DNA of 64,000 nt from Methyloceanibacter methanicus (GCF_001723285.1 NZ_LPWG01000003.1:62001-126000), one strand, 5' to 3'. Positions 11,892 to 26,053 are shown, counted from the stretch's first letter. The notes: generated by a model from the sequence alone, not told the origin. Numbers and translations are program-made.

Positions 11892-12963
11892 ATGGAACAT
11901 CCGGGATTTTTCGATCGTGCCGGTCCATTCTCCTTGAAGCGCGTCGCGGAGACCGCAGGCGCCGAACTCGGACCAAATGGCGATCCCGATGCTCAGATCA
12001 CGGATGTTCGGCCGCTGGACGACGCGGGCGAGGGGCACCTGTCCTTCGTGGATAACCCGAAATATCTGCCCGCCCTTGCGAAGACGCGGGCGGCGGCGTG
12101 CATCGTGGCTCCCAAGTTCGTCGGTAGACTGCCGGGCGGCACGGCCGCCCTCACGATGCGCGAGCCCTATCGGGGCTTCGCCAAGGCCATTGCCCTGTTT
12201 TATCCGGGAGCGCTCAAGCCGAGAGCCACGGGGCCTGGGGAGGGCGGGGCGGCGCATGGCGGGTCCACCCTTCCGCGGTCCTCGAGCGTGACGTCATCGT
12301 GGAGCCCGGCGCGATTGTGGGGCCCGATGCCCAGATCGGACAAGGAACGACCATCGCCTCGGGTGCCGTCGTCGGCTTTCGGGTGCATATCGGCCGGGAC
12401 AGCTATATTGGGCCCAACGCGTGCGTCACCCATGCTCTCATCGGCAATCGGGTCATCCTCCACGCCGGTGTCGCCATCGGTCAGGACGGGTTCGGATTTG
12501 CCATGGGCCGCGAGGGCCATATGAAAGTCCCGCAGATCGGGCGCGTGGTGGTGCAGGACGATGTGGAGATTGGGGCCAATTCGACGGTCGATCGCGGCGC
12601 GCTGCGCGATACCATTATCGGAGAGGGCACGAAAATTGATAATCTCGTCCAAATCGGGCACAACGTCATCGTCGGAAGGCATTGCATTATCGTGTCACAA
12701 ACGGGTATTTCGGGCAGTTCCGAACTCGGCGATTTCGTGGCTCTGGGCGGTCAGGTCGGCCTCGTCGGCCACTTGAAGATCGGAGCCGGAGCGCAGATTG
12801 CCGCAAGCAGCAACGTCCGGGGCGATGTCCCGGCCGGAGCGCGCTGGGGTGGAACGCGGCCAAGCCTGTCCGGCTGTGGTTTCGGGAGCTGACCATTCTC
12901 AAGCAGCTTGCCGAACGTAAGGATGTGAAGATTGACCATGGAGAGGGCGGGGAAGGCGCGTAG
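11892..12963 (+). CDS. lpxD: UDP-3-O-acylglucosamine N-acyltransferase, two apparent frameshifts
   Basis: Third step of lipid A synthesis; left-handed beta-helix acyltransferase. ATG at 11892 with AAGGAG at 11881-11886. The N-terminal uridine-binding domain ([12 protein letters not shown] to [12 protein letters not shown]) is in one frame. The hexapeptide repeats ([20 protein letters not shown] onward, with [15 protein letters not shown]) are in a second, entered by a lost base around 12250-12255. The C-terminal [17 protein letters not shown] is in a third, entered by a lost base at about 12859 (ACGCCGG expected, ACGCGG present). Corrected length is about 357 residues. Both events are single deletions, so sequencing error is likely. 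Confidence 0.92.
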
Positions 12964-12991
12964 CCAGCCCGCATCGGAGGAGCCGGTCCGA

Positions 12992-13477
12992 ATGAACGAG
13001 AGCGGAGAGATCAAGAGGCCCGATAGGGTGGAAGCCGCCGATATCATGAAGCTTCTGCCGCATCGGTACCCATTCCTGCTCGTCGACCGCATCGTCGACA
13101 TGGATGGAGACCGCTCTGCCACTGGAATCAAGAACGTGACGGCGAACGAGCCCTATTTCCAGGGGCACTTCCCCGGCAACCCCGTCATGCCCGGCGTTCT
13201 GTTGATCGAGGGCATGGCGCAAACGGCCGGCGCCTTGTGCATGCGGTTCATCGACGAGTTCGAGGAGCCGCCGCTCGTCTATTTCATGGCGATCGACAAG
13301 GCCCGCTTCCGCCGCCCCGTTATCCCTGGAGACACGGTGCACTACCATGTCGAGAAGATGCGCAGCCGCGGGCGCGTTTGGCGTTTCAAAGCGAGAGCGC
13401 TTGTGGATGGAAACCTCGTTGCCGAGGCGGAAGTCAGTGCAGTGATCGTCGATTCGATCGAGGCAGAGGCTGAGTAA
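12992..13477 (+). CDS. fabZ: (3R)-hydroxyacyl-ACP dehydratase
   Basis: Dehydrates beta-hydroxyacyl-ACP in fatty acid elongation, hot-dog fold. The ATG at 12992 with GGAGG at 12976-12980 gives 161 residues; an upstream ATG at 12938 lies inside lpxD and lacks a ribosome binding site. [11 protein letters not shown], then [11 protein letters not shown] with the catalytic His, and [10 protein letters not shown] with the catalytic Glu are all present. It sits between lpxD and lpxA as usual, seven bases before lpxA. Confidence 0.96.
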   Translation: MNESGEIKRPDRVEAADIMKLLPHRYPFLLVDRIVDMDGDRSATGIKNVTANEPYFQGHFPGNPVMPGVLLIEGMAQTAGALCMRFIDEFEEPPLVYFMAIDKARFRRPVIPGDTVHYHVEKMRSRGRVWRFKARALVDGNLVAEAEVSAVIVDSIEAEAE

Positions 13478-13484
13478 CTCCTCA

Positions 13485-14291
13485 ATGTCCAATATTCACG
13501 CGACCGCGCAGGTCGATCCGGGTGCCAAGCTCGGGTCGAACGTCGAGATCGGGCCGTTTTGCGTCGTGGGGCCCCATGTGGAGCTCGCCGACGACGTGGT
13601 CCTCCGCCCTCATGTCGTCATCGAGGGGCGTACAACGATCGGTCCAGGGTGCAAGATCTTTCCGTTTGCCTCGATCGGACTCGAGCCGCAGGACATCAAG
13701 TACAAGGACGACCCGAGCACGGTCACGATCGGCGCCAATACGCTGATCAGAGAGCATGTGACCATTCACCGGGGCACGCCGACCGGCCACATGGCCACGC
13801 GCGTGGGCGACAACTGCTTCCTGATGATCGGCGCGCATATCGCCCATGACTGCCAGATCGGAGACAACGTCACCCTCGTGAACGGCGTCACGCTCGGGGG
13901 CCACGTTTCCGTCGGCGACGGCGCCATTGTCGGCGGTCTCTCGGCCGTCCATCAATTCGTGCGCATCGGCTCGTGTTCATTCGTCGGCGGCATGTCGGGT
14001 GTCGCTGCGGACCTCATTCCCTACGGCATGGCGCTCGGAAACCGCGCCAATCTGAACGGGCTCAATATCGTGGGCCTGAAGCGAAAAGGTTTCTCACGCG
14101 ATCAGATCCATGAACTGCGCAAAGCCTACCGCATGCTGTTCTCAAGCGAAGGCACGCTCAAGGAACGCCTGGAGGACGTCGAGACCATGTTCTCGGGCAA
14201 CGAGCTCGCGCAGCAGATCATCGACTTCATCAAGAGCGATTCGGATCGATCCTTCTGCGTTCCCAACAATGTCGCAACGCCACCCCGCTGA
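13485..14291 (+). CDS. lpxA: UDP-N-acetylglucosamine O-acyltransferase
   Basis: First step of lipid A synthesis, 268 residues. A hexapeptide-repeat beta-helix covers residues 1-190 (IHATAQVDPGAKLGSNVEIG and so on) with the catalytic His in GAHIAHDCQIG. The C-terminal helical domain ends SFCVPNN. The reading frame is intact. Its end overlaps the lpxI start by 23 bases, suggesting coupled translation. Confidence 0.97.
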   Translation: MSNIHATAQVDPGAKLGSNVEIGPFCVVGPHVELADDVVLRPHVVIEGRTTIGPGCKIFPFASIGLEPQDIKYKDDPSTVTIGANTLIREHVTIHRGTPTGHMATRVGDNCFLMIGAHIAHDCQIGDNVTLVNGVTLGGHVSVGDGAIVGGLSAVHQFVRIGSCSFVGGMSGVAADLIPYGMALGNRANLNGLNIVGLKRKGFSRDQIHELRKAYRMLFSSEGTLKERLEDVETMFSGNELAQQIIDFIKSDSDRSFCVPNNVATPPR

Positions 14292-15180
14292 TAGTGAGCC
14301 GTTCGACGCGCTCCGGTCCGGAACGATAACGGGACCGCTTGGCATCATTGCCGGTCGCGGCTCCTTGCCCGCCTTCATCGCGGACGCAGCCGCCGCAGAC
14401 GACGTCGCCGTCCATATCATCGGCATCCAAGGCGAGGCCGACCCCGAAATCGAACGCTTTCCGCACACCTGGATGAGATGGGGGGAGGTCGGGAAGCTTT
14501 TTGCCGCCTTGGAGACCCATCGCTGCAAGGACCTCGTCATCATCGGTGGCGTGAGCCGGCCGGATTTCAAGAATGTCCGGATCGATCTCGGAGCCATCAA
14601 GCATTGCCGTTTCTATGGCCTGCGCAAGGGGGGCGACGATCATGTCCTCTCCCGGATCGTGCGCTTCTTCGAGTACAAGGGGTATCGGGTCCATGGCGCC
14701 GGCGACGTCCTGCCCGAGCTTCTGATGCCCGAGGGGACATTGACGCGGCGCGCGCCGTCCGCCGACGACGAGGCGGACATGGCACTCGCCTTCGAGGTCG
14801 TACGCACCCTCGGACGACTCGACATCGGCCAGGCGGCCGTGGTCGCCAGCGGCTACGTCCTGGCCGTGGAGGCCGCCGAAGGCACCGACGCGATGCTGGA
14901 GCGCTGCGCCGAGATCAAGCGGCAGGGCCGCAGCCACGGAACAGCCTCAGGCGTGCTCGTAAAGGCGCCGAAACCGGGCCAAGAGGAGCGGGTCGACATG
15001 CCGACCATCGGACCGGAGACGATCGTCAAGGCCGCAGCGGCGGGGCTGTCGGGCATTGCAGTCGCCGCCCAGCACGTGCTGATCGCCGAATGCAAGCACA
15101 CGATCGAGACCGCCGACGAACGGAAACTCTTTCTCTGCGGAGTGCCTTGGGAGGAGAAAGAGACCGCGCCGAAGGCTTAG
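14269..15180 (+). CDS. lpxI: UDP-2,3-diacylglucosamine pyrophosphatase, LpxI type
   Basis: Cleaves UDP-2,3-diacylglucosamine to lipid X in lineages without LpxH, 303 residues (DUF1009 family). ATG at 14269 lies inside the end of lpxA. The N-terminal GPLGIIAGRGSLP resembles a nucleotide-binding start. The C-terminal LpxI domain has KAPKPGQEERVDMPTIGPET and ends in IAVAAQHVLIAE and LFLCGVPW. The next gene is convergent gltA; lpxB, which usually follows lpxI, is absent here. Confidence 0.93.
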   Translation: MSQRHPADSEPFDALRSGTITGPLGIIAGRGSLPAFIADAAAADDVAVHIIGIQGEADPEIERFPHTWMRWGEVGKLFAALETHRCKDLVIIGGVSRPDFKNVRIDLGAIKHCRFYGLRKGGDDHVLSRIVRFFEYKGYRVHGAGDVLPELLMPEGTLTRRAPSADDEADMALAFEVVRTLGRLDIGQAAVVASGYVLAVEAAEGTDAMLERCAEIKRQGRSHGTASGVLVKAPKPGQEERVDMPTIGPETIVKAAAAGLSGIAVAAQHVLIAECKHTIETADERKLFLCGVPWEEKETAPKA

Positions 15181-15236
15181 GCTTTTGCGACCACCCAATC
15201 CTCGCGGGACCTTTCAACTGACGCGGCCATGGCGCT

Positions 15237-15256
15237 GGGGCGGATCGTGCCGCCCC
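15237..15256. terminator. Hairpin between convergent lpxI and gltA
   Basis: GGGGCGG at 15237-15243 pairs perfectly with CCGCCCC at 15250-15256 around ATCGTG, in the 90-base gap between two converging genes. No clear T run follows on either strand, so a bidirectional attenuating hairpin is the best reading. Confidence 0.45.
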
Positions 15257-15270
15257 GCTGAGAGTTCACC

Positions 15271-16593
15271 TCAAGCGTGCCGATCGTCCATGGGTACGAA
15301 TGCCCGCTCCGTGGCGCCCGTATAGAGCTGACGCGGCCGCCCGATGCGCTGAGACGGATCCTCGATCATCTCTTTCCACTGGGCGATCCAACCGACCGTG
15401 CGCGCCAGCGCGAACAACACCGTGAAACATGTCGGTGGGGAAGCCAGTGCCTTGAGCGTGATTCCGGAATAGAAGTCGATATTCGGATAGAGCTTTTTCT
15501 CGATGAAGTACTCGTCCGACAGGGCGATCTTCTCGAGCTCCATGGCCACCTTCAAGATCGGGTCGTCCTGATGACCGACCGCCGCGAGCACCTCGTGACA
15601 GGTCTTCTGCATGATCTTGGCGCGCGGATCGTAGTTCTTGTAGACCCGGTGGCCAAAACCCATCAGCCGGAACGGGTCGTCCTTGTCCTTGGCCCGCCGC
15701 ACATACTCTTCGATGCGGCTGACCGAGCCGATCTCCTCCAGCATCATGAGCGCCGCTTCGTTGGCGCCGCCATGGGCCGGTCCCCATAGGCAGGCGATGC
15801 CGGCGGAGATACAGGCGAACGGATTGGCACCCGACGAGCCCGCAAGCCGGACCGTCGACGTGGACGCGTTCTGCTCGTGATCGGCATGCAGGATGAAGAT
15901 GCGGCGCATGGCCCGGGTCAGAACCGGATCAATCTCATATTCCTCGCACGGCACCGCGAAGCACATGCGCATGAAGTTGGCCGAGTAGTCCAGTTCGTTC
16001 TTCGGATACACGAAAGGCTGGCCGATGGAATATTTGTAGGCCATCGCCGCGATGGTCGGCATCTTCGCGATCATGCGGATGCTGGCCATTTCGCGCTGCC
16101 ACGGATCCCGGATGTCGATGGAGTCGTGATAGAAGGCCGACAGCGCGCCGACCACGCCCACCATGATCGCCATCGGATGCGCATCGCGGCGGAAGCCGGA
16201 GAAGAACCGGTTCATCTGCTCATGCAGCATCGTATGGCGCGTGATGCGGAGCTTGAACGCATCGTACTGGACCTTGGTGGGAAGCTCGCCATACAGGAGC
16301 AGATACGCCGTCTCGAGAAAGGTCGTGTGCTCGGCGAGCTCGTCGATCGGATAGCCGCGATAGAGCAGGATGCCTTTGTCGCCGTCGATATAGGTGATCT
16401 TGGATTCGCAGCTTGCGGTGGAGGTGAACCCGGGATCGTACGTGAAGCACCCGGTCCGCCCGTAGAGCGAGGTGATGTCGATGACGTCCGGTCCCATCGT
16501 GCCGGCACGCACCGGCATATTGTGCTCGCCGCCGCGCAGCGTAATCGTCGCCTCGTCCACATCGTTCGAGCCAAGTTCTTCTGCGATACTCAT
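15271..16593 (-). CDS. gltA: Citrate synthase, with a short compensated frame change
   Basis: Condenses oxaloacetate and acetyl-CoA to enter the TCA cycle, 440 residues, hexameric type II. AGGAGG at 16601-16606 precedes the [22 protein letters not shown] and [17 protein letters not shown] hold the active-site His residues, and NIDFYSG holds the catalytic Asp. Just after this, the expected KALGFPTDMFTVLF reads [16 protein letters not shown] lost near 15443 (CTGGGCTTC to CTGGCTTC in the gene) and a T gained near 15426 (ATGTTC to ATGTTTC) explain it exactly. The frame is therefore open overall, but about seven residues are probably wrong. Confidence 0.96.
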   Translation of the reverse strand: MSIAEELGSNDVDEATITLRGGEHNMPVRAGTMGPDVIDITSLYGRTGCFTYDPGFTSTASCESKITYIDGDKGILLYRGYPIDELAEHTTFLETAYLLLYGELPTKVQYDAFKLRITRHTMLHEQMNRFFSGFRRDAHPMAIMVGVVGALSAFYHDSIDIRDPWQREMASIRMIAKMPTIAAMAYKYSIGQPFVYPKNELDYSANFMRMCFAVPCEEYEIDPVLTRAMRRIFILHADHEQNASTSTVRLAGSSGANPFACISAGIACLWGPAHGGANEAALMMLEEIGSVSRIEEYVRRAKDKDDPFRLMGFGHRVYKNYDPRAKIMQKTCHEVLAAVGHQDDPILKVAMELEKIALSDEYFIEKKLYPNIDFYSGITLKALASPPTCFTVLFALARTVGWIAQWKEMIEDPSQRIGRPRQLYTGATERAFVPMDDRHA

Positions 16594-16747
16594 CTCAAAA
16601 CCTCCTGGACATTCACGGGGCAGCGGACACGATGTTCAATCGACCTATCAAAGCGTCGGCAACATCGCATGTCAGCCGGACTCATTTTGCATTGCCGCAT
16701 TTTCGCGTTGAATTCGCCGCAGCGCAACATGACTTGGTGCATAAATA

Positions 16748-20526
<3,779 letters not shown>

Positions 20527-20543
<17 letters not shown>

Positions 20544-21231
20544 GGCCGACCAGGCGCCCTTGGACCCGCACCCGGTCGGGCCCGAAAATCCGCGTCTCGT
20601 AGGCCGGATTGGCCGCTTCCAGCGCAATGGAAGCGCCCCGGCGGCGCAGGCGCTTCAGCGTGGCTTCTTCCTCGTCCACGAGGGCCACGACGATGTCGCC
20701 GTTGCTGGCGTCGTCACATTTGCGGACGATGATCGTATCGCCTTCCAGAATTCCGGCATCGATCATCGAGTCGCCCTTCACCTCGAGCGCGTAGTGCTCG
20801 CCCTTGGCCAACAGCTCCGGCGGCACCTCGATCGTATCAAGCTTGGTCTGAATGGCTTCGGCGGGGACGCCGGCGGCGATCCGGCCCATGATCGGCAGGG
20901 CGATGGTCTGCCCCTCGGAAGAGGTTTCCGATGCTGCCGAGGCCATCCGTCCCAGACTGCCCTCGATCACGCTCGGCGAGAACCCGCGCCCGCGCGCCGC
21001 AATACCTTGCGGAACCGATTCGGGGAGTTTGATGATCTCCATGGCCCGGGCCCGATGGGGCAGGCGGCGCACGAAGCCGCGCTCTTCCAGGGCCGTGATC
21101 AGACGATGAATGCCGGACTTGGACCGAAGATCCAGAGCCTCCTTCATTTCGTCGAACGAAGGCGGAACGCCTGACTCCTTCAACCGCTCATGGATGAACA
21201 TGAGAAGCTCTTTTTGCTTCGGTGTGAGCAT
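20527..21231 (-). CDS. lexA: SOS repressor LexA
   Basis: Represses DNA-damage genes and self-cleaves when RecA is activated, 234 residues. ATG at 21231 with an AAGGGG-type ribosome binding site; the frame is open further upstream but without a start supported by the promoter position. The winged-helix domain begins [29 protein letters not shown]. The autocleavage bond is Ala120-Gly121 in GRIAAGVP. The catalytic dyad is Ser155 (KGDSMIDAG) and Lys193 (TLKRL). Regulated by the operator at 21357-21371. Confidence 0.97.
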
Positions 21232-21347
21232 TTGGTCCCCTTCTTGAGCGACTCGGACTGCGTTGAGCGGCTCGGACTGAGCAACAACCAACCTGGCCTT
21301 CGCAAATTCCGGCCAGGGCTTGGCCCCGTATCGTACAAATCGTGAAC

Positions 21348-21376
21348 AGTATAGATGTTCTGTTTGTGTTCCGCAA
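21348..21376 (-). promoter_or_regulatory. lexA promoter with embedded SOS box
   Basis: On the minus strand TTGCGG (21376-21371) and TATACT (21353-21348) are separated by 17 bases. The spacer holds GAAC-N7-GAAC (21371-21357), which is GTTC-N7-GTTC on the plus strand: the direct-repeat LexA site established for alphaproteobacteria. A GAAC-N9-GTTC inverted repeat also spans 21344-21360. Binding here would block RNA polymerase, giving the expected autoregulation. The lexA ATG is 117 bases downstream. Confidence 0.85.
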
Positions 21377-21455
21377 GCAGAACCGCGCAACAGCGGGGTT
21401 GGTTGGCGCCTTTGGACGCCTTTTGTTCGGTCGATTCGGGTTGCCGAGCCGTTAA

Positions 21456-22655
21456 TCAGCCCGCGAGCGGCAGAACGAGCACCTTCGTTCCCTCCGGAAC
21501 GGCCGGGGCGTGGGGCGCCCGGACGATGAGGCAGTCCGCATGGGCCAAGGCCGCCATCAGCGACGAATCCTGGGACGACAGGACCCGGACATGGCGTGTT
21601 CCATCGTCCGCAAAGCTGGATGTGGCCCGTTGATAGCCCTGGCGCGGCCCGTTCTCCGGCAACGCGGAAGCCAGAGTCGCTTGCTGCGGGACAACGCTCG
21701 CATTCCCGCCGAGGAGCCCGCGGAGCATGGGCAGCAAAAAGACCACGGCGCAGACAAAGGCCGAAACGGGGTTCCCCGGCAAGCCGAGAACGCGCGTCGA
21801 ACCAAGCCGTCCGGCGAAGGCGGGCTTGCCGGGCCGCATGGCAACCTTGGCGAAGTCCATCTGCAGGCCCGCCCGCGCAAGGGCGTCCGCGACAAGATCG
21901 CGTTCGCCGACGGACGCGCCGCCGATCGTCACGAGCACGTCCGCATCCGCGACCCGCGCGATGAACTGGGCGAGGGCGCCCTCGTCGTCGCGCGCGACCC
22001 CGAGGTCCAGCGAATCGCCGCCGTAGCTGTCGACAAGCGCGGCGATGCCGTAGCTGACGGACGCGACGATCTGATCGGGGCCGATCATGCTGCCCGGCGG
22101 TACGATCTCGTCGCCTGTCGACAGGATGGCGACACGCGGCTTCCGCCGCACCGGCAACTCCGCGTGATTCATCGCCGCCGCCAGCATCACCGTCCGCGCG
22201 CCGAACCGCGTTCCCCGCCGCAGCAGCACGTCACCCTCCATGAAGTCCTGACCTTCGGGGCGGATATGCCGCCCGGCCACGGCGGCCTTGACCAAAACGC
22301 TGTCGCCGAAGGCTTCGGTATCTTCCTGGATGACCACCGTGTCGGCCCCGTCGGGAACCGGCGCACCGGTAAAGATCCGGACGGTTTGTCCGGGTCCGAC
22401 GATGCCGTCGAACCGCGCGCCGGCCGCGGATTCGCCGATCAACGCGAGCGTGGCCGGCAGGGCGGCCACATCGGCCGCGCGGACCGCATAGCCGTCCATG
22501 GCCGAGGCATCGAAGGGGGGCTGCGTCAGCGTGGCGGCCAGATCTTCCGCGAGTACCCGGCCGTGGGCTTGCGCGATCGGCACGCGCTCGACCTCGAGTG
22601 GGCTCAGGCCCGACAGGACCCGCTCAAGTGCATCCTCGACGGAGATGAGCGCCAT
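21456..22655 (-). CDS. moeA: Molybdopterin molybdenumtransferase
   Basis: Inserts molybdate into adenylated molybdopterin, 399 residues. [22 protein letters not shown], the central [21 protein letters not shown] and [13 protein letters not shown] follow the MoeA/gephyrin order. The ATG at 22655 lies three bases after the moaC stop; a GTG directly before it is an alternative. Read with moaC in one operon. Confidence 0.95.
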   Translation of the reverse strand: MALISVEDALERVLSGLSPLEVERVPIAQAHGRVLAEDLAATLTQPPFDASAMDGYAVRAADVAALPATLALIGESAAGARFDGIVGPGQTVRIFTGAPVPDGADTVVIQEDTEAFGDSVLVKAAVAGRHIRPEGQDFMEGDVLLRRGTRFGARTVMLAAAMNHAELPVRRKPRVAILSTGDEIVPPGSMIGPDQIVASVSYGIAALVDSYGGDSLDLGVARDDEGALAQFIARVADADVLVTIGGASVGERDLVADALARAGLQMDFAKVAMRPGKPAFAGRLGSTRVLGLPGNPVSAFVCAVVFLLPMLRGLLGGNASVVPQQATLASALPENGPRQGYQRATSSFADDGTRHVRVLSSQDSSLMAALAHADCLIVRAPHAPAVPEGTKVLVLPLAG

Positions 22656-22658
22656 CAC

Positions 22659-23138
22659 TCATGGCGCCCGGAACGTGCCGGACCGACCGCCGGACTTCTC
22701 CACCAGCCGAATGCCGGAGAAGCTCATGGCGCGGTCCACAGCCTTGCACATGTCGTAAAGCGTCAGGCAGGCGACCGTGACGGCAGTCAGCGCTTCCATC
22801 TCGACGCCCGTCTTGCCGTCCACCTTGACGGCCGCCTCGACGCGCAGGCGCGCCCCCGCGCGGTCCGGCGTGAAATCGACCGTGACCTTGGAGAGGGCTA
22901 GCGGGTGACACAGCGGGATGAGGTCGGCCGTCTTCTTGGCGGCCATGATGCCGGCGATGCGTGCCGTCGCCAGTACGTCCCCCTTCGGTGCCGTCCCGTC
23001 GAGGATCATGTCGAGCGTCGCCGGTGCCATGGTCACGTAGCCTTCCGCCACGGCCGTTCGCGACGTGACGGCCTTCTCCGAGACATCCACCATATTCGCC
23101 TCGCCACGGGCATTGAGATGGGACAGCGGGCCGCTCAT
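22659..23138 (-). CDS. moaC: Cyclic pyranopterin monophosphate synthase
   Basis: Second step of molybdenum cofactor synthesis, acting with the radical SAM protein MoaA, which is not encoded in this window; 159 residues. [15 protein letters not shown] and [15 protein letters not shown] with DMCKAVD are the family motifs. The ATG overlaps the trpC stop by four bases, so the molybdenum genes ride on the tryptophan transcript, a common alphaproteobacterial arrangement. Confidence 0.97.
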   Translation of the reverse strand: MSGPLSHLNARGEANMVDVSEKAVTSRTAVAEGYVTMAPATLDMILDGTAPKGDVLATARIAGIMAAKKTADLIPLCHPLALSKVTVDFTPDRAGARLRVEAAVKVDGKTGVEMEALTAVTVACLTLYDMCKAVDRAMSFSGIRLVEKSGGRSGTFRAP

Positions 23139-23953
23139 TGCGCGGCCTCGGCGGCACTGTCTACGCCCGTCAGAAGCGCCCGGGTCGCAGCAGTCACATC
23201 GGTCTTCCGCATGAGACTCTCGCCGACCAGGAAGGCATGCACATCGGCACGTGCGAGCCGCGTCAGATCCTCGTGGTCGAAGATTCCGCTTTCGGCCACG
23301 ACCATGCGATCGCCGGTAACGCGTGGCGCGAGGCGTTCGGTGGTCTCGAGCGTGGTATCGAAGGTCTTGAGGTCCCGGTTGTTGATGCCGATCAGCTCCG
23401 TCTTGAGCGTCAGGGCGCGATCGAGCTCCGCCTCGTCATGCACTTCGGCCAGCACATCCATGCCGAGATCGCGCGCGGCATCCTCGAGGCCGCGGGCAAG
23501 CGCATCGTCGACCGCCGCCATGATGATCAGGATGCAGTCCGCGCCGAGAACGCGCGCCTCGAGCACCTGGTAGGGATCGATCATGAAGTCCTTGCGCAAG
23601 GCAGGGAGCGAGCACGCCGCCCGCGCGAGCGTCAGATATTCCGGGTTGCCCTGGAAAGACGGACCGTCCGTCAGCACGGACAGACAGGCCGCCCCACCGG
23701 CCTCGTAGGCCACCGCAAGCGTCGGCGGATCGAAATCAGCCCGGATGAGCCCCTTGGACGGACTCGCTTTCTTGATCTCGGCGATGAGGCCGAAACCGCC
23801 GGCCCCGATCCGCGCCTTCAAAGCGCCGGCAAAGGGGCGGGGCTTGTCGCCCGCGTCGAGATCCGCGCGCAGGTCCTGTTCAGACCGTATTTTCTTAGCG
23901 GCCTCAACCTCTTCGCGCTTGTAGGTCAGAATTTTGTCGAGCACGTGCGCCAT
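23135..23953 (-). CDS. trpC: Indole-3-glycerol phosphate synthase
   Basis: Closes the indole ring in tryptophan synthesis, (beta/alpha)8 barrel, 272 residues. The signature [12 protein letters not shown] contains the catalytic Lys region; [33 protein letters not shown] and VAESGI follow in order. It lies nine bases after trpD and overlaps moaC. There is no fused TrpF domain, so TrpF must be encoded elsewhere. Confidence 0.97.
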   Translation of the reverse strand: MAHVLDKILTYKREEVEAAKKIRSEQDLRADLDAGDKPRPFAGALKARIGAGGFGLIAEIKKASPSKGLIRADFDPPTLAVAYEAGGAACLSVLTDGPSFQGNPEYLTLARAACSLPALRKDFMIDPYQVLEARVLGADCILIIMAAVDDALARGLEDAARDLGMDVLAEVHDEAELDRALTLKTELIGINNRDLKTFDTTLETTERLAPRVTGDRMVVAESGIFDHEDLTRLARADVHAFLVGESLMRKTDVTAATRALLTGVDSAAEAAQ

Positions 23954-23962
23954 GGGATGTCC

Positions 23963-25024
23963 TTATGCGCCCACACTATCATTGGTGAGCGCCACGAGCC
24001 CCTCCAAAACCTGGAACGCGCGTCCGCTGTCGATCGCCTCCGCCGCCAGCGTCACCCCATCGCGCAAGGACTCCGCCTTGCCGGCCACGAGCAATGCCGC
24101 CGCCGCGTTCAACAGCACAATGTCGCGAAGCGGCCCTCGGTTCCCCTGCAGCACCGCCTTGATATGGGCGGCATTCTCTTCCGCGTCGCCGCCGATCAGG
24201 TCCTCGGGCTTTGCGTCGGGGAGGCCGGCATTGCGCGGCGAGATGCGGAACGTGGAAACCTTGCCGGAATCGAGGACGGCGACCTCGCTGAAATTGGTGG
24301 TGGTCAGTTCGTCGAGACCGTCGCAACCGTGGACGACCCAGGCACGCTCGACTCCGAGAAGCCCCAGCACCTTGGCGATCGGTTCGACCCATTTGGAATC
24401 GAACACGCCGACGACCTGATATTTGGTCCGGGCCGGATTGGCCAGTGGGCCGAGCAGGTTGAAGATCGTCCGCACGCCGAGTTCCCCCCGCACCTTGGCC
24501 ACGTGGCGCATGGCGGCATGATGGGCGGGCGCATACATGAACCCCAACCCGCACTCGGCGATGCAGCGCTCGATCGTCTCCGGCGCGCAGTCGAGATTGA
24601 CGCCAAGTGCGGCCAGCACGTCGGCCGAGCCCGAACGCGACGAGATCGACTTGTTGCCGTGTTTCGCGACGGGCACGCCCGCGCCGGCCACCACGAAGGC
24701 GGCGCAGGTCGAGATGTTGTGCGTACCCTTGGCATCGCCGCCCGTACCGCATGTGTCGATCGCGCCGGGAGGTGCCTTGACCGACAAGGCCTTCGCCCGC
24801 AGCACCCGCGCCGCGCCGGCGATCTCCTCGACGGTCTCGCCACGCGCCTGCAGTCCCATCAAGAGGGCACCGATCTGAGCATCGGTCGCCTGGCCCGACA
24901 TGATGGCCTCGAAGGTCAGCGCGGCCTGTTCCTCGGTGAGCGTATCGCCGCGCAAGACCGCTTTGATGGCCTCCCGCAGATGGTTCGAATCCGCTTGCGG
25001 GGCAGGCGAGGGGCTAGAGGGCAC
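23963..25024 (-). CDS. trpD: Anthranilate phosphoribosyltransferase
   Basis: Transfers phosphoribose from PRPP to anthranilate, 353 residues from a GTG at 25024 that overlaps the trpG stop by 11 bases. [17 protein letters not shown] is the PRPP-binding glycine loop; [22 protein letters not shown] and [11 protein letters not shown] are further motifs. As written the frame stays open upstream into trpG, which looks like a TrpG-TrpD fusion; this is an effect of a lost base in trpG. Confidence 0.93.
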   Translation of the reverse strand: MPSSPSPAPQADSNHLREAIKAVLRGDTLTEEQAALTFEAIMSGQATDAQIGALLMGLQARGETVEEIAGAARVLRAKALSVKAPPGAIDTCGTGGDAKGTHNISTCAAFVVAGAGVPVAKHGNKSISSRSGSADVLAALGVNLDCAPETIERCIAECGLGFMYAPAHHAAMRHVAKVRGELGVRTIFNLLGPLANPARTKYQVVGVFDSKWVEPIAKVLGLLGVERAWVVHGCDGLDELTTTNFSEVAVLDSGKVSTFRISPRNAGLPDAKPEDLIGGDAEENAAHIKAVLQGNRGPLRDIVLLNAAAALLVAGKAESLRDGVTLAAEAIDSGRAFQVLEGLVALTNDSVGA

Positions 25025-25632
25025 CGGCCGTATCTCTTTCCGGAGTGCCACGGCTGCGCCGTTCGACACGGGCAAGATCCAAGAAATTGCAAGCAATTGA
25101 TGCCCGTGTTCGGAGGCGATGCTCTCGGGGTGGAACTGCACGCCGTGGACGGGATAGCTTGTATGCTGCATGCCCATGATGACGCCGTCCCCCGTTTGGG
25201 CCGTCACTTCGAGCTCGGCGGGAAGCGTGTCCGGATCGACGACCAGCGAGTGGTAGCGGGTGGCCGAGAAATCCTGCGGCAGGCCGGCGAAGATTCCCGT
25301 GCCGGTGTGGTGCACCTTGGACAGCTTGCCGTGCATCAGATAGGGCGCGCGGACAACCTTGCCGCCAAACACCTGCCCGATGGTTTGGTGGCCGAGACAC
25401 ACACCCAGGATCGGCACCACGGGCGCCGCGCGCGAACCAGCTCCAGGCAGATGCCCGCGCGATCCGGATCGCACGGTCCGGGAGACAGCACGATGGCCTC
25501 CGGCGCTTCGGCCAGGACCTCGTCGACCGTCACCTTGTCGTTGCGGTAGACCTGCGTTTCCGCCCCCAATTCCCCGAGGAAATGCACGAGGTTGTAGGTG
25601 AAACTGTCGTAGTTATCGATCAGGGTCAGCAT
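25014..25632 (-). CDS. trpG: Anthranilate synthase glutamine amidotransferase, two apparent frameshifts
   Basis: Supplies ammonia from glutamine to TrpE. ATG at 25632 begins [20 protein letters not shown]. The first frame ends after CLELVRA at about 25430, where one G is missing. The second frame carries the nucleophile motif LGVCLGHQ and GVQFHPES with the His-Glu pair. A second lost base at about 25087 (GCAAATTTC to GCAATTTC) should return the reading to NFLDLA and a stop at 25014. Corrected length is about 206 residues. Both events are homopolymer-like deletions. Confidence 0.9.
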
Positions 25633-25743
25633 GGTTCCAGTTAGGCCTTGCGCCAAGGCGCCGTCAAGGCCGGCAAGCCATTGCAGCCTAGCTCTGGCAC
25701 ACCAATATTGGCCTTACGATCCTCTCATTTTTTAGGAGATTCT

Positions 25744-25992
25744 ATGGAGACGATTTTTGCTGCCGTTGTTGGACAGCGCGACCAGGTGTTTTACGTCGGC
25801 GAAGAGAACGTAGAAGATGCTGCCAAGACTCTTTTGGCGCGCCAACCTTCTCTGAGCGATCAGTCGGTAACATTCTACGAACTCCCCGGAGCCCAGGCAG
25901 AGTTCCTCAACCTTGGACAAGGTGGGGTTCTGGAGTGGCCTAGCGGTACGGTCATCCGGCTGGAGAAATTGACCGGCCCGATTGCCGATTAG
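25744..25992 (+). CDS. Small hypothetical protein
   Basis: An 82-residue ORF with a good Shine-Dalgarno, AGGAG at 25734-25738, five bases before the ATG. The sequence METIFAAVVGQRDQVFYVG begins a soluble protein without signal peptide, membrane segment or cysteines. I do not recognise the family. It stands alone on the plus strand between divergent trpG and convergent sixA-like genes, and its codons are visibly less GC-rich than its neighbours, which may mean recent acquisition. The strong ribosome binding site is the main argument that it is real. Confidence 0.6.
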   Translation: METIFAAVVGQRDQVFYVGEENVEDAAKTLLARQPSLSDQSVTFYELPGAQAEFLNLGQGGVLEWPSGTVIRLEKLTGPIAD

Positions 25993-26053
25993 TAAGCCTG
26001 CGGGCACCCAACTACCCAGGGCACCTCGGCAAGTGGGTGCCTATGCCCGACTC

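Noticed and set aside
15237..15256. Remnant of lpxB in the lpxI-gltA gap
   Set aside because: Only 90 bases lie between the genes, and they hold a hairpin and no LpxB-like reading frame.
23963..25474. Long open frame that looks like a TrpG-TrpD fusion protein
   Set aside because: A missing A at about 25087 removes the trpG frame; restoring it gives NFLDLA and a stop at 25014, with a separate trpD GTG overlapping it. TrpG also has a second frameshift, so the fusion is an artefact.
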